64,000 bases of DNA from Pseudoclavibacter caeni (GCF_008831125.1 NZ_WBKA01000007.1:1-64000), one strand, 5' to 3'; positions 44,822 to 53,404 are shown, counted from the first letter of the stretch. The notes: generated by a model from the letters alone, not told the origin. A program made the numbers and translations.

Positions 44822-45241
44822 ATGACGCATCCTGTCGAGGACGCCAGCATGGCGACGCTGCTCGAGCAGCGCTACGGCCGCACCCCGCGTCGGCTTTCTC
44901 GCCGTGCCTGGGCTTGGCTGGGCACGATTCTCGTCGTGATCGCGACCGTCGCGGTCGTGGTCTTCGCGGTGAGGCAGCCCTCGTCGGCGGTGAGTGCGAA
45001 GACGGCGACGTCGGCCGTCGACGCGCAGGGGGATGCGGTGGTCCGGTTCACGCTGAACACGAGCCCCGGCATCGCGGTGCGGTGCGCGCTCGACGCCCGC
45101 GGTGAGGGCCAGGCCCAGGTCGGCTGGAAGTACGTGGATGTCCCCGCCTCCGACGAGCCGACCCGCACGATCACCGAGACCGTTCAGACGTTCCGCCCGG
45201 CGCTGGCCGGTTCGCTGCAGTCGTGCTGGCAGGTGGACTGA
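44822..45241 (+). CDS. DUF4307 domain-containing membrane protein
   Basis: 139 residues. N-terminal RYGRTPRRLSRRAWAWLG, a membrane helix (about 31-53, GTILVVIATVAVVVFAV) and an extracytoplasmic beta-domain with two Cys near RCALDARGEGQAQVGW and SLQSCWQVD. The pattern RYGRTPRR-helix-beta domain is that of DUF4307, found next to greA in many actinobacteria (as Rv1081c in Mycobacterium tuberculosis). ATG 44822 follows GAGGAG at 44812-44817. Function unknown. Confidence 0.88.
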   Translation: MTHPVEDASMATLLEQRYGRTPRRLSRRAWAWLGTILVVIATVAVVVFAVRQPSSAVSAKTATSAVDAQGDAVVRFTLNTSPGIAVRCALDARGEGQAQVGWKYVDVPASDEPTRTITETVQTFRPALAGSLQSCWQVD

Positions 45242-45404
45242 TCCGCGTGACCGTGGCCCAAGCGCTGGCTGCCCAGGCGCTGGCGGGGGCGCACCAGCTG
45301 ATCTGCACGACCACGGCATGCCACAGCGGGTCAGGCGCCGCGGCGGGAGGCGCGGGAGCGCTGCACCGCGGGGAGGCCCGCCGCCGCTGTGAGAGACTGG
45401 GGGC

Positions 45405-45824
45405 ATGACCGTGCTCACCGATGCCGTGTACGCCGCCGTGCCCGTCGCCGACCCCTGGACCGCCGAGACGAGCGTTTCCCCCTCGCCGTCGACCTCGACG
45501 GGCGATCAGCTGCTCGAGCAGGATCAGGACCAGGTCGGCGCCGGCCCCGGGGCGTTCTGGACGGGGTTCATCGCCGCGGTCATCATCCTCGCCCTCGCCG
45601 TCGATCTCGTGCGGCGACTGCGGCGGATGCGCTACCGGCAGCAGGCTCGCATCGAGCTCGCCCGCGAGTACGGAGTCGAGGACGAGGAGTTCCCTGACGG
45701 TGCCGAGGTGCCGCCCGCGGACGAGGACCCGTTCGCCGCGGCCGAGCGCCGTGACCGGGAGCGCGAGGAACGCCGCACCGCCCGTGCCGCACGTCGGGCT
45801 GCGCGGAGGTCGCGTCAGAGCTGA
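45405..45824 (+). CDS. Small single-pass membrane protein, unknown function
   Basis: 139 residues: about 48 polar residues, one membrane helix (about 50-67, FWTGFIAAVIILALAVDL), then a basic and acidic cytoplasmic tail ending in an Arg/Ala-rich helix. Its place between the DUF4307 gene and uppS corresponds to the small membrane protein that follows mca in related genomes (Rv1083 position), but mca itself is not in the 163 bases before it. No ribosome-binding site is obvious; the start could be leaderless. Confidence 0.7.
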   Translation: MTVLTDAVYAAVPVADPWTAETSVSPSPSTSTGDQLLEQDQDQVGAGPGAFWTGFIAAVIILALAVDLVRRLRRMRYRQQARIELAREYGVEDEEFPDGAEVPPADEDPFAAAERRDREREERRTARAARRAARRSRQS

Positions 45825-45897
45825 GGCGCGCGGCAGAGCTGAGCAGCCTGTCCGAGGGCCGCACGGCGCTGAGGTCTGCGCGACACCTCGTCCCGGC

Positions 45898-46680
45898 TCA
45901 GGAGCCGAAGCGACGCTGCCGGCCCGCGTACGAGCGCAGCGCCCGCAGGAAGTCCACTCGGCGGAAGTCCGGCCACAGCACGTCGGCGAAGTAGAACTCG
46001 CTGTGCGCCGCCTGCCACAGCAGGAAATCGCTCAGCCGCTGCTCGCCCGAGGTGCGCAGGATGAGATCCGGATCCGGCTGCGAGCCCGTGTAGAGGTGCT
46101 CGCCGATCTCGGCCTCGCTCACGCCCTCGGCGAAGTCGGCCAGAGTGCGCCCAGCCTGCTGCCACTGCCGGGCGGTCAGCCGCACCGCGTCCACGATCTC
46201 GCGCCGGCCGCCGTAGCCGACGGCGAGGTTGACCTGCATGCCCGTGGCGTCGGCGGTGCGGTGCTGCGCCGACTGCAGGGTCGCGACGAGCTGCTCGGGC
46301 AGTCCGTCGGTGCTGCCGACGTGGCGCACGCGCCAGTCGCTGCACCGGGAGATCTCGTCGGTGAGGTCGATGATGATCTGCACGAGCTGCTGCAGCTCCT
46401 CGTGCCCCCGGTTGGCGAGGTTGTCGGTGGAGAGCAGGTACAGCGTCACGATGCGGATGTCGCGCTCGTCGCACCAGCCGAGGAACTGGCGGATGACGGC
46501 GGCGCCGGCCCGGTGCCCGGTGGCCGCCTTGGAGTTCTGCCGCTCGGCCCACCGCCGGTTGCCGTCGAGGATCACCGCGACGTGCTGGGGCGGGGTCTGG
46601 CCCTCGAGCTCTCGCTCCAGCCGACGCTCGTAGATGTGGTAGAGGAGCGGGATGCGACGCGGATCACTGGGCACTCCCAC
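45898..46680 (-). CDS. uppS: Isoprenyl transferase (cis-prenyltransferase, UppS family)
   Basis: 260 residues. Condenses isopentenyl diphosphate to Z-polyprenyl diphosphates, the carrier lipid precursor for cell-wall synthesis. Motifs: HVAVILDGNRRWAER (catalytic Asp near residue 39), TLYLLSTDNLANR, NLAVGYGGRREIVDA and LILRTSGEQRLSDFLLWQAAHSEFYF, with ending LWPDFRRVDFLRALRSY. Actinobacteria often hold two paralogues; the SGEQRLSDF variant and the position beside TrhA resemble the short-chain type (Rv1086-like), so chain length cannot be fixed. Confidence 0.93.
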   Translation of the reverse strand: MGVPSDPRRIPLLYHIYERRLERELEGQTPPQHVAVILDGNRRWAERQNSKAATGHRAGAAVIRQFLGWCDERDIRIVTLYLLSTDNLANRGHEELQQLVQIIIDLTDEISRCSDWRVRHVGSTDGLPEQLVATLQSAQHRTADATGMQVNLAVGYGGRREIVDAVRLTARQWQQAGRTLADFAEGVSEAEIGEHLYTGSQPDPDLILRTSGEQRLSDFLLWQAAHSEFYFADVLWPDFRRVDFLRALRSYAGRQRRFGS

Positions 46681-46792
46681 AACGATACCGAATCGTCATC
46701 CGCGTCGAGAGGATCGCCCGGCGTCAGCGGGGCGGCCGCGCGTAGACTGGCGGGCAGGCGCGCCGCCCGTCGCGCGTCGGGCGGGAGCAGCC

Positions 46793-47710
46793 ATGACCGA
46801 CACCACGGACTCATCGAGGACGGACCCCACAACGGCCGCGGCGTCCGCGCGCCAGAAGGCACCCACCGGAGCGGCGGATACGACCGCGGCGCCCGACCGC
46901 GCGGCGCGGCCCGGCGCACCGCGACCCACTGCGGCGGGCACGGTCCGGGCGGATGCTCGGGGCGCGTCCGTCGTCGCCGAGCGCGTCGCCGCCCACGGCA
47001 CCGAGGCTCAGCTCGAGCGCGCCGTGCGGGCGGAGGCGCCCGGGCTGCCGCACCTGCCGATCACCGAGGCGACCCGCAGCGTCCGCGGTGACCGGCCGCT
47101 CATGCGTGGCTGGCTGCATGCGGTGACGTTCCCGCTCGCACTGGCCAGCGGGATCGTGCTCATCGTGCTCGCTCAGGGCGCCGCGGCGAAGGCCGCGTGT
47201 GCGGTGTTCATGGCCACGTCGATCCTGCTGTTCGGCAACTCGGCCGTCTATCACCTCTTCCCGTGGGGGCCGCGCACGAAGCTCGTGCTCAAGCGCATCG
47301 ACCACTCGAACATCCTGCTGCTCATCGCCGGCACGTACACGCCGCTGAGCATCGAGACGCTGCCCCCGGACAAGGCGCGGCTGCTGCTGACGATCGTGTG
47401 GACGGGCGCGCTCGCCGGCATCCTCTTCCGTGTGCTGTGGATCACTGCGCCGCGCTGGCTGTACGTGGCCATCTACCTGCTGCTCGGCTGGGCGGCGGTG
47501 ATGTACCTGCCCGACTTCTTCGCCTCGAATGCGGCCGCCATGATCCTCATCCTCGCCGGCGGGGTGCTCTACAGCATCGGCGCGGTGGTGTACGCGACGA
47601 AGAGGCCGAACCCCTCACCGCGTGTGTTCGGGTTCCACGAGGTCTTCCACGCGTTCACGGTGCTCGCGTTCGCGTGCCACTGCGTGGCGATCTACCTGGT
47701 CACGGTCTGA
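46793..47710 (+). CDS. trhA: Haemolysin III / TrhA family membrane protein (PAQR-like)
   Basis: 305 residues. The first 95 are Ala/Thr/Arg-rich and disordered. Seven membrane helices follow, with the PAQR/TrhA metal motifs: FGNSAVYHLF (Ser, His), KRIDHSNILLLIAGTYTPL (Asp) and FGFHEVFHAFTVLAFACHC (two His). Bacterial relatives affect membrane energy homeostasis; the haemolysin name is historical. ATG 46793 follows GGGAG. Its last 19 bases overlap the end of the convergent Lrp-type gene. Confidence 0.92.
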   Translation: MTDTTDSSRTDPTTAAASARQKAPTGAADTTAAPDRAARPGAPRPTAAGTVRADARGASVVAERVAAHGTEAQLERAVRAEAPGLPHLPITEATRSVRGDRPLMRGWLHAVTFPLALASGIVLIVLAQGAAAKAACAVFMATSILLFGNSAVYHLFPWGPRTKLVLKRIDHSNILLLIAGTYTPLSIETLPPDKARLLLTIVWTGALAGILFRVLWITAPRWLYVAIYLLLGWAAVMYLPDFFASNAAAMILILAGGVLYSIGAVVYATKRPNPSPRVFGFHEVFHAFTVLAFACHCVAIYLVTV

Positions 47711-48771
47711 CCGGGCGTCGTCTCGGCCGGCGCGTTCGACATGGGGCCCGCCACGTAGCCGATGTGCCGGCCGGCCGCGTCGATCAGATGCCCCGCCCGC
47801 TTGGCGAATCTGGTGGCCAGCCAGCGGTCGCGGATGCGTGTGCTGGGGAACCGGCGCACGAGCTCGTCCTCGATCGCGTCGACCTCGTCGAGTGACCGCA
47901 CCCACAGGTGGATGTACAGGTTCGCCCGGCCGACCATCGTCGCGCACTCGCGCACACTGTGTCGGTGCCGGCGCAGCATCGCGCCGATCGCCGTCAGCTG
48001 TGACTGCGGTGCCTCGACCCAGAGGTCGGCCAGCTGGATGTACCCCAGTCGCTGCTGGTCGAAGTCGATGCGGAGGGCGAGGGCTCGATCGCGCTCCAGC
48101 TGGTGCAACGCCCGGCTCACCCCGGAGACCGACCGGCCGATCGCCTGTGCGATGTCCGAGACGGTGCGCCGGCCGTCCTCTGCCAGGGAGGCCATGATGT
48201 CGCGCTCGAAGCGGCTCGGCTCGCGGCCGACGGTGTCTCGTCCCGACTGCTGGCGCTCCGCTGCATCGAGCAGCCGCCGCTCGTCGGCTGGGTCCAGTGC
48301 GCGCAGTCGCCAGTCGCCGGGCTGCACATGGAAGCGGCGGATCGGGGTGGTGACGGTGCGCACGATACCGTCCACTCTGCCCAGCTGCTCGCGGGTGAGC
48401 CGGTCGAGCATCGACCAGGTCGGGGTGGTGACGGTCAGCAGCAGATCGCGGGTGCCGGTCGTGCACTCGATCGTCCAGATGTCGGGGATGCAGGAGAGCG
48501 CTCGCAGCACAGAGTCACGGTAGCCGGCCTCACAGGACACCTCGATGTAGGCCGTGGACCCGATGGTGGAGAGCCGGCCGGTGAAGCTGTGCGCAGGCTG
48601 GCAGGTAGACCACACTTCGCCGGCGGTCTGCAGCGTCCGCCAGCGGCGCGAGAGCGTGGACGCATCGGCACCGAGCACCTCGGCGAACTGGGTCCATGGC
48701 AGTCGGGGAGCGACCTGCAGGGCGGCCAGCAGTGGTGCATCCGTGGGACGGAGGAGAGACCTCTGCGGCAT
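47692..48771 (-). CDS. Lrp/AsnC family transcriptional regulator, tandem-domain type
   Basis: 359 residues, twice the usual size. Two AsnC-type helix-turn-helix units: DAPLLAALQVAPRLPWTQFAEVLGADASTLSRRWRTLQ (about 11-48) and FERDIMASLAEDGRRTVSDIAQAIGRSVSGVSRALHQLE (about 188-226), each followed by a RAM-like alpha/beta sensor half (TAYIEVSCEAGY..., LADLWVEAPQSQ...). Divergent from the solute-binding protein gene at 48913 with an AT-rich 141-base region between, so it probably regulates that gene and itself. The amino-acid effector is unknown. Confidence 0.88.
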   Translation of the reverse strand: MPQRSLLRPTDAPLLAALQVAPRLPWTQFAEVLGADASTLSRRWRTLQTAGEVWSTCQPAHSFTGRLSTIGSTAYIEVSCEAGYRDSVLRALSCIPDIWTIECTTGTRDLLLTVTTPTWSMLDRLTREQLGRVDGIVRTVTTPIRRFHVQPGDWRLRALDPADERRLLDAAERQQSGRDTVGREPSRFERDIMASLAEDGRRTVSDIAQAIGRSVSGVSRALHQLERDRALALRIDFDQQRLGYIQLADLWVEAPQSQLTAIGAMLRRHRHSVRECATMVGRANLYIHLWVRSLDEVDAIEDELVRRFPSTRIRDRWLATRFAKRAGHLIDAAGRHIGYVAGPMSNAPAETTPGQTVTR

Positions 48772-48798
48772 GGATGGAGATTATCAAATATCTGGCGT

Positions 48799-48812
48799 TC
48801 TAACATGTTGGA
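48799..48812. promoter_or_regulatory. Candidate operator in the Lrp-SBP divergent region
   Basis: TCTAACATGTTGGA is a near-perfect palindrome (6 of 7 pairs) within an unusually AT-rich stretch (48781-48812) between divergent starts. Lrp-type regulators bind such sites; assignment is inference. Confidence 0.4.
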
Positions 48813-48912
48813 AACACGGAAACGGGATCATCTCACCTGTGCATCGAGGGCGGCGTCCACCGCTGGCCAGTCGGTCACGACGCAGCATTCATTCGGATTC
48901 AGGAGGAACGAG

Positions 48913-49779
48913 ATGACCATCACCCGCACCATCGCAGCGCTGGGTCTCGCCGCGGCCACGGCCGTGGCACTCACGGGCTGCAGCTCGGACTCGCAGAGCA
49001 ATGTCGCCGAGGGCTGCACTCCCGCGCACGAGGGGCTGACGACCGTGACCTCCGGCAAGCTCTCCACGGCGATCGTGGACGCGCCGCCGTACAGTGCGAA
49101 CACCGATGACGGCGACGCTGATGGGCTCGAGGTCGACATCCTGAACAAGCTCGCCGAGATGGAGTGCCTCGACATCACCTACACGCCGTCATCGTTTGCC
49201 GGGGCGGTGCCGCTCATCACCCAGCAGCGCAGCGTGGACATCGCGGCCGGCGCGTTCTACCCGACCGCGAAGCGCAATGAGGTGGCCGACTTCGTCGGGC
49301 CGCTGTACTACGACAACATGTCCATCGCGACGAAGACCGGGGTGTCGTCAGTGGCGGATCTCGAGTCGATGGACAGCATCGGCACCGTCGACGGGTTCCT
49401 GTGGACGGAGGACCTGCGCACGGTGCTCGGTGACAAGATCCGCACGTACAGCAGCTCGGTGGAGCTCAGTCAGGACATGCTCAACGGCAGGCTCGACGCC
49501 GCGATCGACTCCGTGGCCACCTCGCAGCTGTATTACAAGGACGATCCGGACATCCAAGTGAAGGTCGCCGACAAGGACGACCGCATCGCCGTCACGGTGA
49601 ACACCCCGCAGGTGATCTTCCCCGTCTCGAAGGACAACACTGCGCTGAAGGACGCCCTCGACGAGGACATCGCGACGATGCGCTCGGACGGCACACTCTC
49701 GTCGCTCATCGCCGATGCGGGCTTCGACACTTCAGCGAACATCCCCGAGAGCGACTCGACGTTGCGGGTCATCGGCTGA
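48913..49779 (+). CDS. Amino-acid type ABC transporter substrate-binding lipoprotein (family 3), orphan
   Basis: 288 residues. Lipoprotein signal with lipobox ALTGC (Cys about 20), then a type II periplasmic-binding fold: KLSTAIVDAPPYSANTDDGDADGLEVDILNKLAEMECLDITY, ITQQRSVDIAAGAFYPTAKRNEVADFVGPLY, MSIATKTGVSSVADLESMDSIGTVDG and the C-terminal DNTALKDALDEDIATMRSDGTLSSLIADAGF. Family 3 members bind amino acids. No permease or ATPase gene is nearby, so it must work with a transporter encoded elsewhere or act as a sensor. ATG 48913 follows AGGAGGAACG. Confidence 0.9.
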   Translation: MTITRTIAALGLAAATAVALTGCSSDSQSNVAEGCTPAHEGLTTVTSGKLSTAIVDAPPYSANTDDGDADGLEVDILNKLAEMECLDITYTPSSFAGAVPLITQQRSVDIAAGAFYPTAKRNEVADFVGPLYYDNMSIATKTGVSSVADLESMDSIGTVDGFLWTEDLRTVLGDKIRTYSSSVELSQDMLNGRLDAAIDSVATSQLYYKDDPDIQVKVADKDDRIAVTVNTPQVIFPVSKDNTALKDALDEDIATMRSDGTLSSLIADAGFDTSANIPESDSTLRVIG

Positions 49780-49859
49780 TCGTCGACTGGGGCGGCGGCA
49801 CTGGGCTGGGGGCGCCCGACGCCCTGTCGGGGGCCCCAGCCCGCCGATCCGGTGGGGAG

Positions 49860-50644
49860 GAGCCGCATGGCTAGGCTCATCGCGTCGCCCCAGTACACGG
49901 ACGAGCCGTAGGGCACGACCTGCGGAGTCACCCCGCCCTGCTCGTGCATCGGGGCGTCTCCCCTGCCGGTGACGGCGGGCACGCCGCTGTCGAGGGGGGA
50001 TCCACCAATTGGTGTCGCCCCCGGCGGACTCGCCGTACGGCTTCGTGTCGAAGAACGACTTCACCCCGCAGCCGGCGTACGAGGACGAGAGATCACAGCC
50101 GATGTCGCCCGTCGGTGTCTTGATCACGGCGACCTGCGGGCCTCCGGAGGAAGCCACTGTGGTGATCTGCGTGGCGTCTGCCGGTCGTGTGCCGCCGGCC
50201 CCGGACCAGCCCCCTTGACCGGCGCGGTGCCGGAGGAGGCGGAGGAACCCCGGCCGTCTGCCCCTCGTCCGGCGGCAGGTCGCCATCGCGGCGGATCGTC
50301 TGCGTTCCCTCATCCCAGGCGAACGTCGACGTGGCGTGCAGCGAGGCCTCCGCCGTGGTCGCGTCCCACTGTGACCCGGACGTCCCGCCCGACAGCGAGG
50401 GCACCTGACCGATCCAGCGCTGCAGCGCCTGCGTGCCGGTGAAGTCAGCGCACTGCGCGTCCGACGAGGCGATGACGGCCCACACGGTATGCGCGGGGCG
50501 AGCAGGGCGGGGCCGCGCCGCGCGGATCCGCATCGTGATCGCCCGCTCCACCCGTGTCGCATCGGACAGCGCGCCGGCACCCGCCTGTCGTGCCACGTCG
50601 GAGGCCGTGCGCTGGTGTGATGCGGCCGTCTCGGTCTGCCGCAT
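49860..50644 (-). pseudogene. Frameshifted gene for a two-domain extracytoplasmic protein
   Basis: Coherent protein text runs through three frames of the minus strand in turn. From ATG 50644: ...HTVWAVIASSDAQCADFTG... to a Pro-rich linker (GVPPPPPAP, near 50230). Then frame 2: GQGGWSGAGG, VIKTPTGDIGCDLSSSYAGCGV and GGDTNWWIP. Then, across a run of six C near 49998-50003, frame 3: LDSGVPAVTGRGDAPMHEQGGVTPQVVPYGSSVYWGD. The TPTGDIGC...GC...PYG pattern resembles a family of actinobacterial secreted or membrane proteins. One base less in the C run would restore frame 2 to 3, so error or decay are both possible. The true 3' end is not clear. Confidence 0.55.
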
Positions 50645-50794
50645 GATGCCCCTCGCGATCTGGGGGTGTTCGCCACACGTGCGATGACAGACCTCATTCT
50701 ATGAGACGGCTGTGACATTCGCGGTCCGACGGGGAAGGGGCCCATCCTTGCCGCGTGCGTGACCGATGGCGCCGCGTCGTGGGAGACTGGGGCG

Positions 50795-50833
50795 ATGACG
50801 GCCATGGCTCCAGCCCGCGAGGTGCGGCGATGA
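50795..50833 (+). CDS. Possible 12-codon leader peptide coupled to the GAP-family gene
   Basis: ATG 50795 follows a GAGACT hexamer and opens MTAMAPAREVRR, whose TGA overlaps the ATG 50830 of the next gene (ATGA). It may be a leaderless uORF coupled to that gene, or chance. Confidence 0.3.
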   Translation: MTAMAPAREVRR

Positions 50834-51570
50834 TCCGCGCTGTCGTCGCTCTCGCCGGCATCGGCCTCGCGCTCAGCGTCAGCCCCTCGACGCTGGCCGT
50901 GCTGCTGCTCGTGCTCGGTGCGGGGCCGGCCCAACGCACGCGCTCGCTCGCGGGGCTGTTCGGGGGCATCGTCCTCGGCAACGCCCTGCTGCTGGCGCTG
51001 CTGCGCGTGGCCACACCGCGTGCGCTCGCCGCGCTCGTTGATGCCGGGGCCGAGGAGCTCGTCTCGGCGCACTGGCTCGATCTGCTCGCGGCCGCGACGC
51101 TCGTCGTCGGCGGGCTGCTCGCCCTGCGGCGGGCCTGGCGGGTGCGGCGCCAGCGGGCCGGGCTGCGAGCCGAGGGCGGGACGGCTGCGCCGGAGGTCTC
51201 CCAGACGCCCCCGATGTCGCCGCGGCTGCGCCGGGCGGCGACCTCACCGTGGGCGCTGCTCGGCTTCGGCCTCACCGGCTCGGTGTTCACCTGGACCGGC
51301 GCCGTGCTGCTCTATGCGGCCACCCGCCTCGTGCTGGACGCCACGGACGCGCTCGTCTGGCAGTTCGCCCTGCTCGGCTGGCTGCTCGCGGTCGTCATCC
51401 TGCCCTACCTCGCGGTGGTGTGGATCTGGGACCGGGCACCGCGGGCGGCGCGGATCGTGCGCCGAGTCGCCGGCTGGCTGCTGGGCCGCGACGCGGTGGC
51501 GCTCGCTGGATGGGCCACGCTCGCCGCCGGCGTCACGTTCGGGGCGTGGACGCTCACACGGCTGGGGTGA
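50830..51570 (+). CDS. GAP family membrane protein (Sap, lipid-export accessory type)
   Basis: 246 residues with six predicted membrane helices: AVVALAGIGLALSVSPSTLAVLLLVLG at the start (the LSxSP motif of the family), SLAGLFGGIVLGNALLLALL, LDLLAAATLVVGGLLAL, then after a 35-residue cytoplasmic loop SPWALLGFGLTGSVFTWTGAVLLYAAT, FALLGWLLAVVILPYLAVVW and AGWATLAAGVTFGAWTL. Resembles Sap/GAP proteins that assist glycolipid export in mycobacteria and relatives. ATG 50830 has GAGG eight bases upstream; an upstream in-frame GTG at 50755 is less likely. Confidence 0.8.
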   Translation: MIRAVVALAGIGLALSVSPSTLAVLLLVLGAGPAQRTRSLAGLFGGIVLGNALLLALLRVATPRALAALVDAGAEELVSAHWLDLLAAATLVVGGLLALRRAWRVRRQRAGLRAEGGTAAPEVSQTPPMSPRLRRAATSPWALLGFGLTGSVFTWTGAVLLYAATRLVLDATDALVWQFALLGWLLAVVILPYLAVVWIWDRAPRAARIVRRVAGWLLGRDAVALAGWATLAAGVTFGAWTLTRLG

Positions 51571-51573
51571 GGG

Positions 51574-51715
51574 TCACACGTTGAAGCGGAGCTCGATCGA
51601 GTCACCGCGGTTCGCGGAGCCGGTACGCGCGCACCTCTGCGAGCATCAGTTCCTTGTGCTCCTCGACCCTCCCGCGGTCCACGGGGTGCTCGACGCTGAA
51701 GTCCTTCATTGGCAT
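51574..51715 (-). pseudogene. Remnant of an XRE-type antitoxin gene
   Basis: MPMKDFSVEHPVDRGRVEEH followed by KELMLAEVRAYRLREPR resembles the N-terminus of HigA-like XRE antitoxins (EHPVD...V..H...ML.EVRAYRLRELR), normally followed by the helix-turn-helix. Here a stop follows after 37 codons, and a neighbouring frame gives a plausible C-terminal end DSIELRFNV. The DNA-binding middle is missing, so this appears to be an internally deleted relic. No toxin partner is seen. Confidence 0.4.
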
Positions 51716-51775
51716 GGCCATCTCAGCCACTCTCCTGCAGCACACGCGCATCCCTGCTGTGCGTCGGGTTGCGCG

Positions 51776-51781
51776 TATGCT
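51776..51781 (+). promoter_or_regulatory. -10 box (TATGCT)
   Basis: TATGCT ends nine bases before ATG 51791, with no ribosome-binding site; the following gene is probably leaderless. Confidence 0.45.
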
Positions 51782-51790
51782 CGAACAGTC

Positions 51791-52156
51791 ATGAAGGCAA
51801 TCGGCAAGGTGCTCAAGGTGATCCTCATCGGGGTCGTCGCTCTGTACGGTCTGATCTTCAGCGGCATCCGTGCCTGCTACCGTCGCTGGCCCAAGCCCAC
51901 GGTGTTCACCGGTGGCGCACTGGTGGGCGTGTTCTTCATCAGCGCGGCGGTCGCCGGCGTGCACGGGGGAGTACACGGCGAGACGACGTCGACTGCAACC
52001 GGGGTGAACGGCACGAGTGCAGCATCCATCAGCCCGTCGGCCGAGGACGACGACGCGGTCGAGGATGCAGATGACCCCTCGGGCGCGAGCGCGACGGTGA
52101 CCAGTGCGGCAGCCAATGTCAGCGCCGCTGGCCGCAGCATCCCCCGAGTCGGATGA
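51791..52156 (+). CDS. Truncated membrane protein gene, unknown function
   Basis: 121 residues: two hydrophobic segments (about 7-25, VLKVILIGVVALYGLIFSGI, and 38-58, VFTGGALVGVFFISAAVAG) then a Ser/Thr/Ala/Asp linker, as in a protein that should continue with an extracytoplasmic domain. Instead the frame runs into sequence that is the antisense of the FtsX-type permease remnant and stops at once (last residues SIPRVG). The junction lies within about 52080-52150. Probably a 5' fragment left by a rearrangement. Confidence 0.55.
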   Translation: MKAIGKVLKVILIGVVALYGLIFSGIRACYRRWPKPTVFTGGALVGVFFISAAVAGVHGGVHGETTSTATGVNGTSAASISPSAEDDDAVEDADDPSGASATVTSAAANVSAAGRSIPRVG

Positions 52157-53404
52157 GATGGTCGGATGCACGAGGTTGATCACGAGCACGCCGATCAGCC
52201 CGACGGCCACGCCGATGACCCCGCCGATCAGACCCTGCACGAGCGATTCGCCGGCCACCTGGCGCACGACGCGACCGTTGGACCATCCGATCGCCTTGAG
52301 CGTGCCGAACTCCCGGGTGCGGCGGGAGACCCCTGAAATGGTGAACAGAACGGCGAGCAGCACGGCCACGGCCAGCAGGATCACCGACAGCCAGGTGCCG
52401 AGGCTCGAGATCAGCGACGAGGCGCTCGACAGCGAGCCCGAGACGGTGGAGGCGAGATCCGACTGCGAGCTCACGGTCGCGTCGGGCAGGGCCTCCTCGA
52501 TGGCCGACTGCACGCTCGAGATGTCATCGGCCGAGCTCGCCTGCACATACACTGTCGAGATCACATCGCCGGTGCCGGCCAGCGTCTGCGCTACGTCGAG
52601 CGGAATGTAGACGTTGGCGGCGGTGTCTGCATCAGAGGAGCTCGAGGTCACGATGCCGACGATCTCGAGGTCGGTGCCGCCCACGTTGATGGTGTCGCCG
52701 ACGGCGAGATCGCTGCTGGTCGCATAGGTGGAGTCGAGCACGGCCACGTTCTGGCCGGCGTCGTCGGCGTCGAGCTGGCGCCCGTCGCTGAGCGTCACCG
52801 AGGACATGGGGCCGATCTCTGTGGTGTCGGTCGAGATGCCGAGCACGGTGAACGAGTCGATGCCGAACGAGCCGCCGCCGAAGCCGCCGCCCTGGCCGCC
52901 CGACGGCGGGCCGGAGGTGCCGGAGTCGGTGCCGGAGTCGGTTGACCCCTCGGTGGGGGCGGAGGGCAGCTCGCCCGAGAAGGTGGAGTTGGTCAGGCTG
53001 AGCGCTGCGGTGGCGTTCGACACGCCGTCGACGCCGAGCACGGTGTCGAGCGTGCCGGCCTCCAGCGTCGAGCGACCCATCTCGGTGGTCAGCGTCGACT
53101 GGTTGAGCGTGGTGTTGCCCTCGCTGTCTGTGCTGCCGCCGTCTTCGCCGAAGTCGAAGGAGGGGCCGCCCTCGCGGCCGCCCTAGGTGGGCTCCGACTG
53201 CGCCCCGGTCACGGTGAGGTCTGTGCCGACGCCGTAGACGGATGCCAACGCGGTGGTCTGCGCATCCTTGACGCCTGCCGCCAGTGCGTTGACGATCACC
53301 ACCAGCGCGATCGCCAGGGCCAGCCCGGCTGCGACGATGATCGTCTGCTTCTTTCGGCCGCCGAGTTCGCGGCGTAGATAGGTCCAGACATGCACTCTCC
53401 TCAT
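52100..53404 (-). pseudogene. FtsX/MacB-type ABC transporter permease, stop codon and 3' truncation
   Basis: Starts at ATG 53404 (MRRVHVWTYLRRELGGRKKQ, helix 1 TIIVAAGLALAIALVVIVNAL). Codon 74 is TAG (53185-53183), where the text SEPT-stop-GGREGG suggests a CAG to TAG change. The same frame then continues through a Gly-rich linker, an extracytoplasmic MacB-like domain (LGISTDTTEIGPMSSVTLSDGRQL, VAVLDSTYA, DTINVGGTDLEIVGIV), helix 2 (WLSVILLAVAVLLAVLFTISGV), SRRTREFGTLKAIGWSNGRVVRQV and helix 3, then breaks off after VINLVHPTISSDSG. The last helix is missing and no ATPase gene is adjacent. Clearly inactive. Confidence 0.8.

Noticed and set aside
44374-44850. Minus-strand open frames in the greA-DUF4307 gap
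   Set aside because: Irregular composition, no initiation signal and no recognisable domain.
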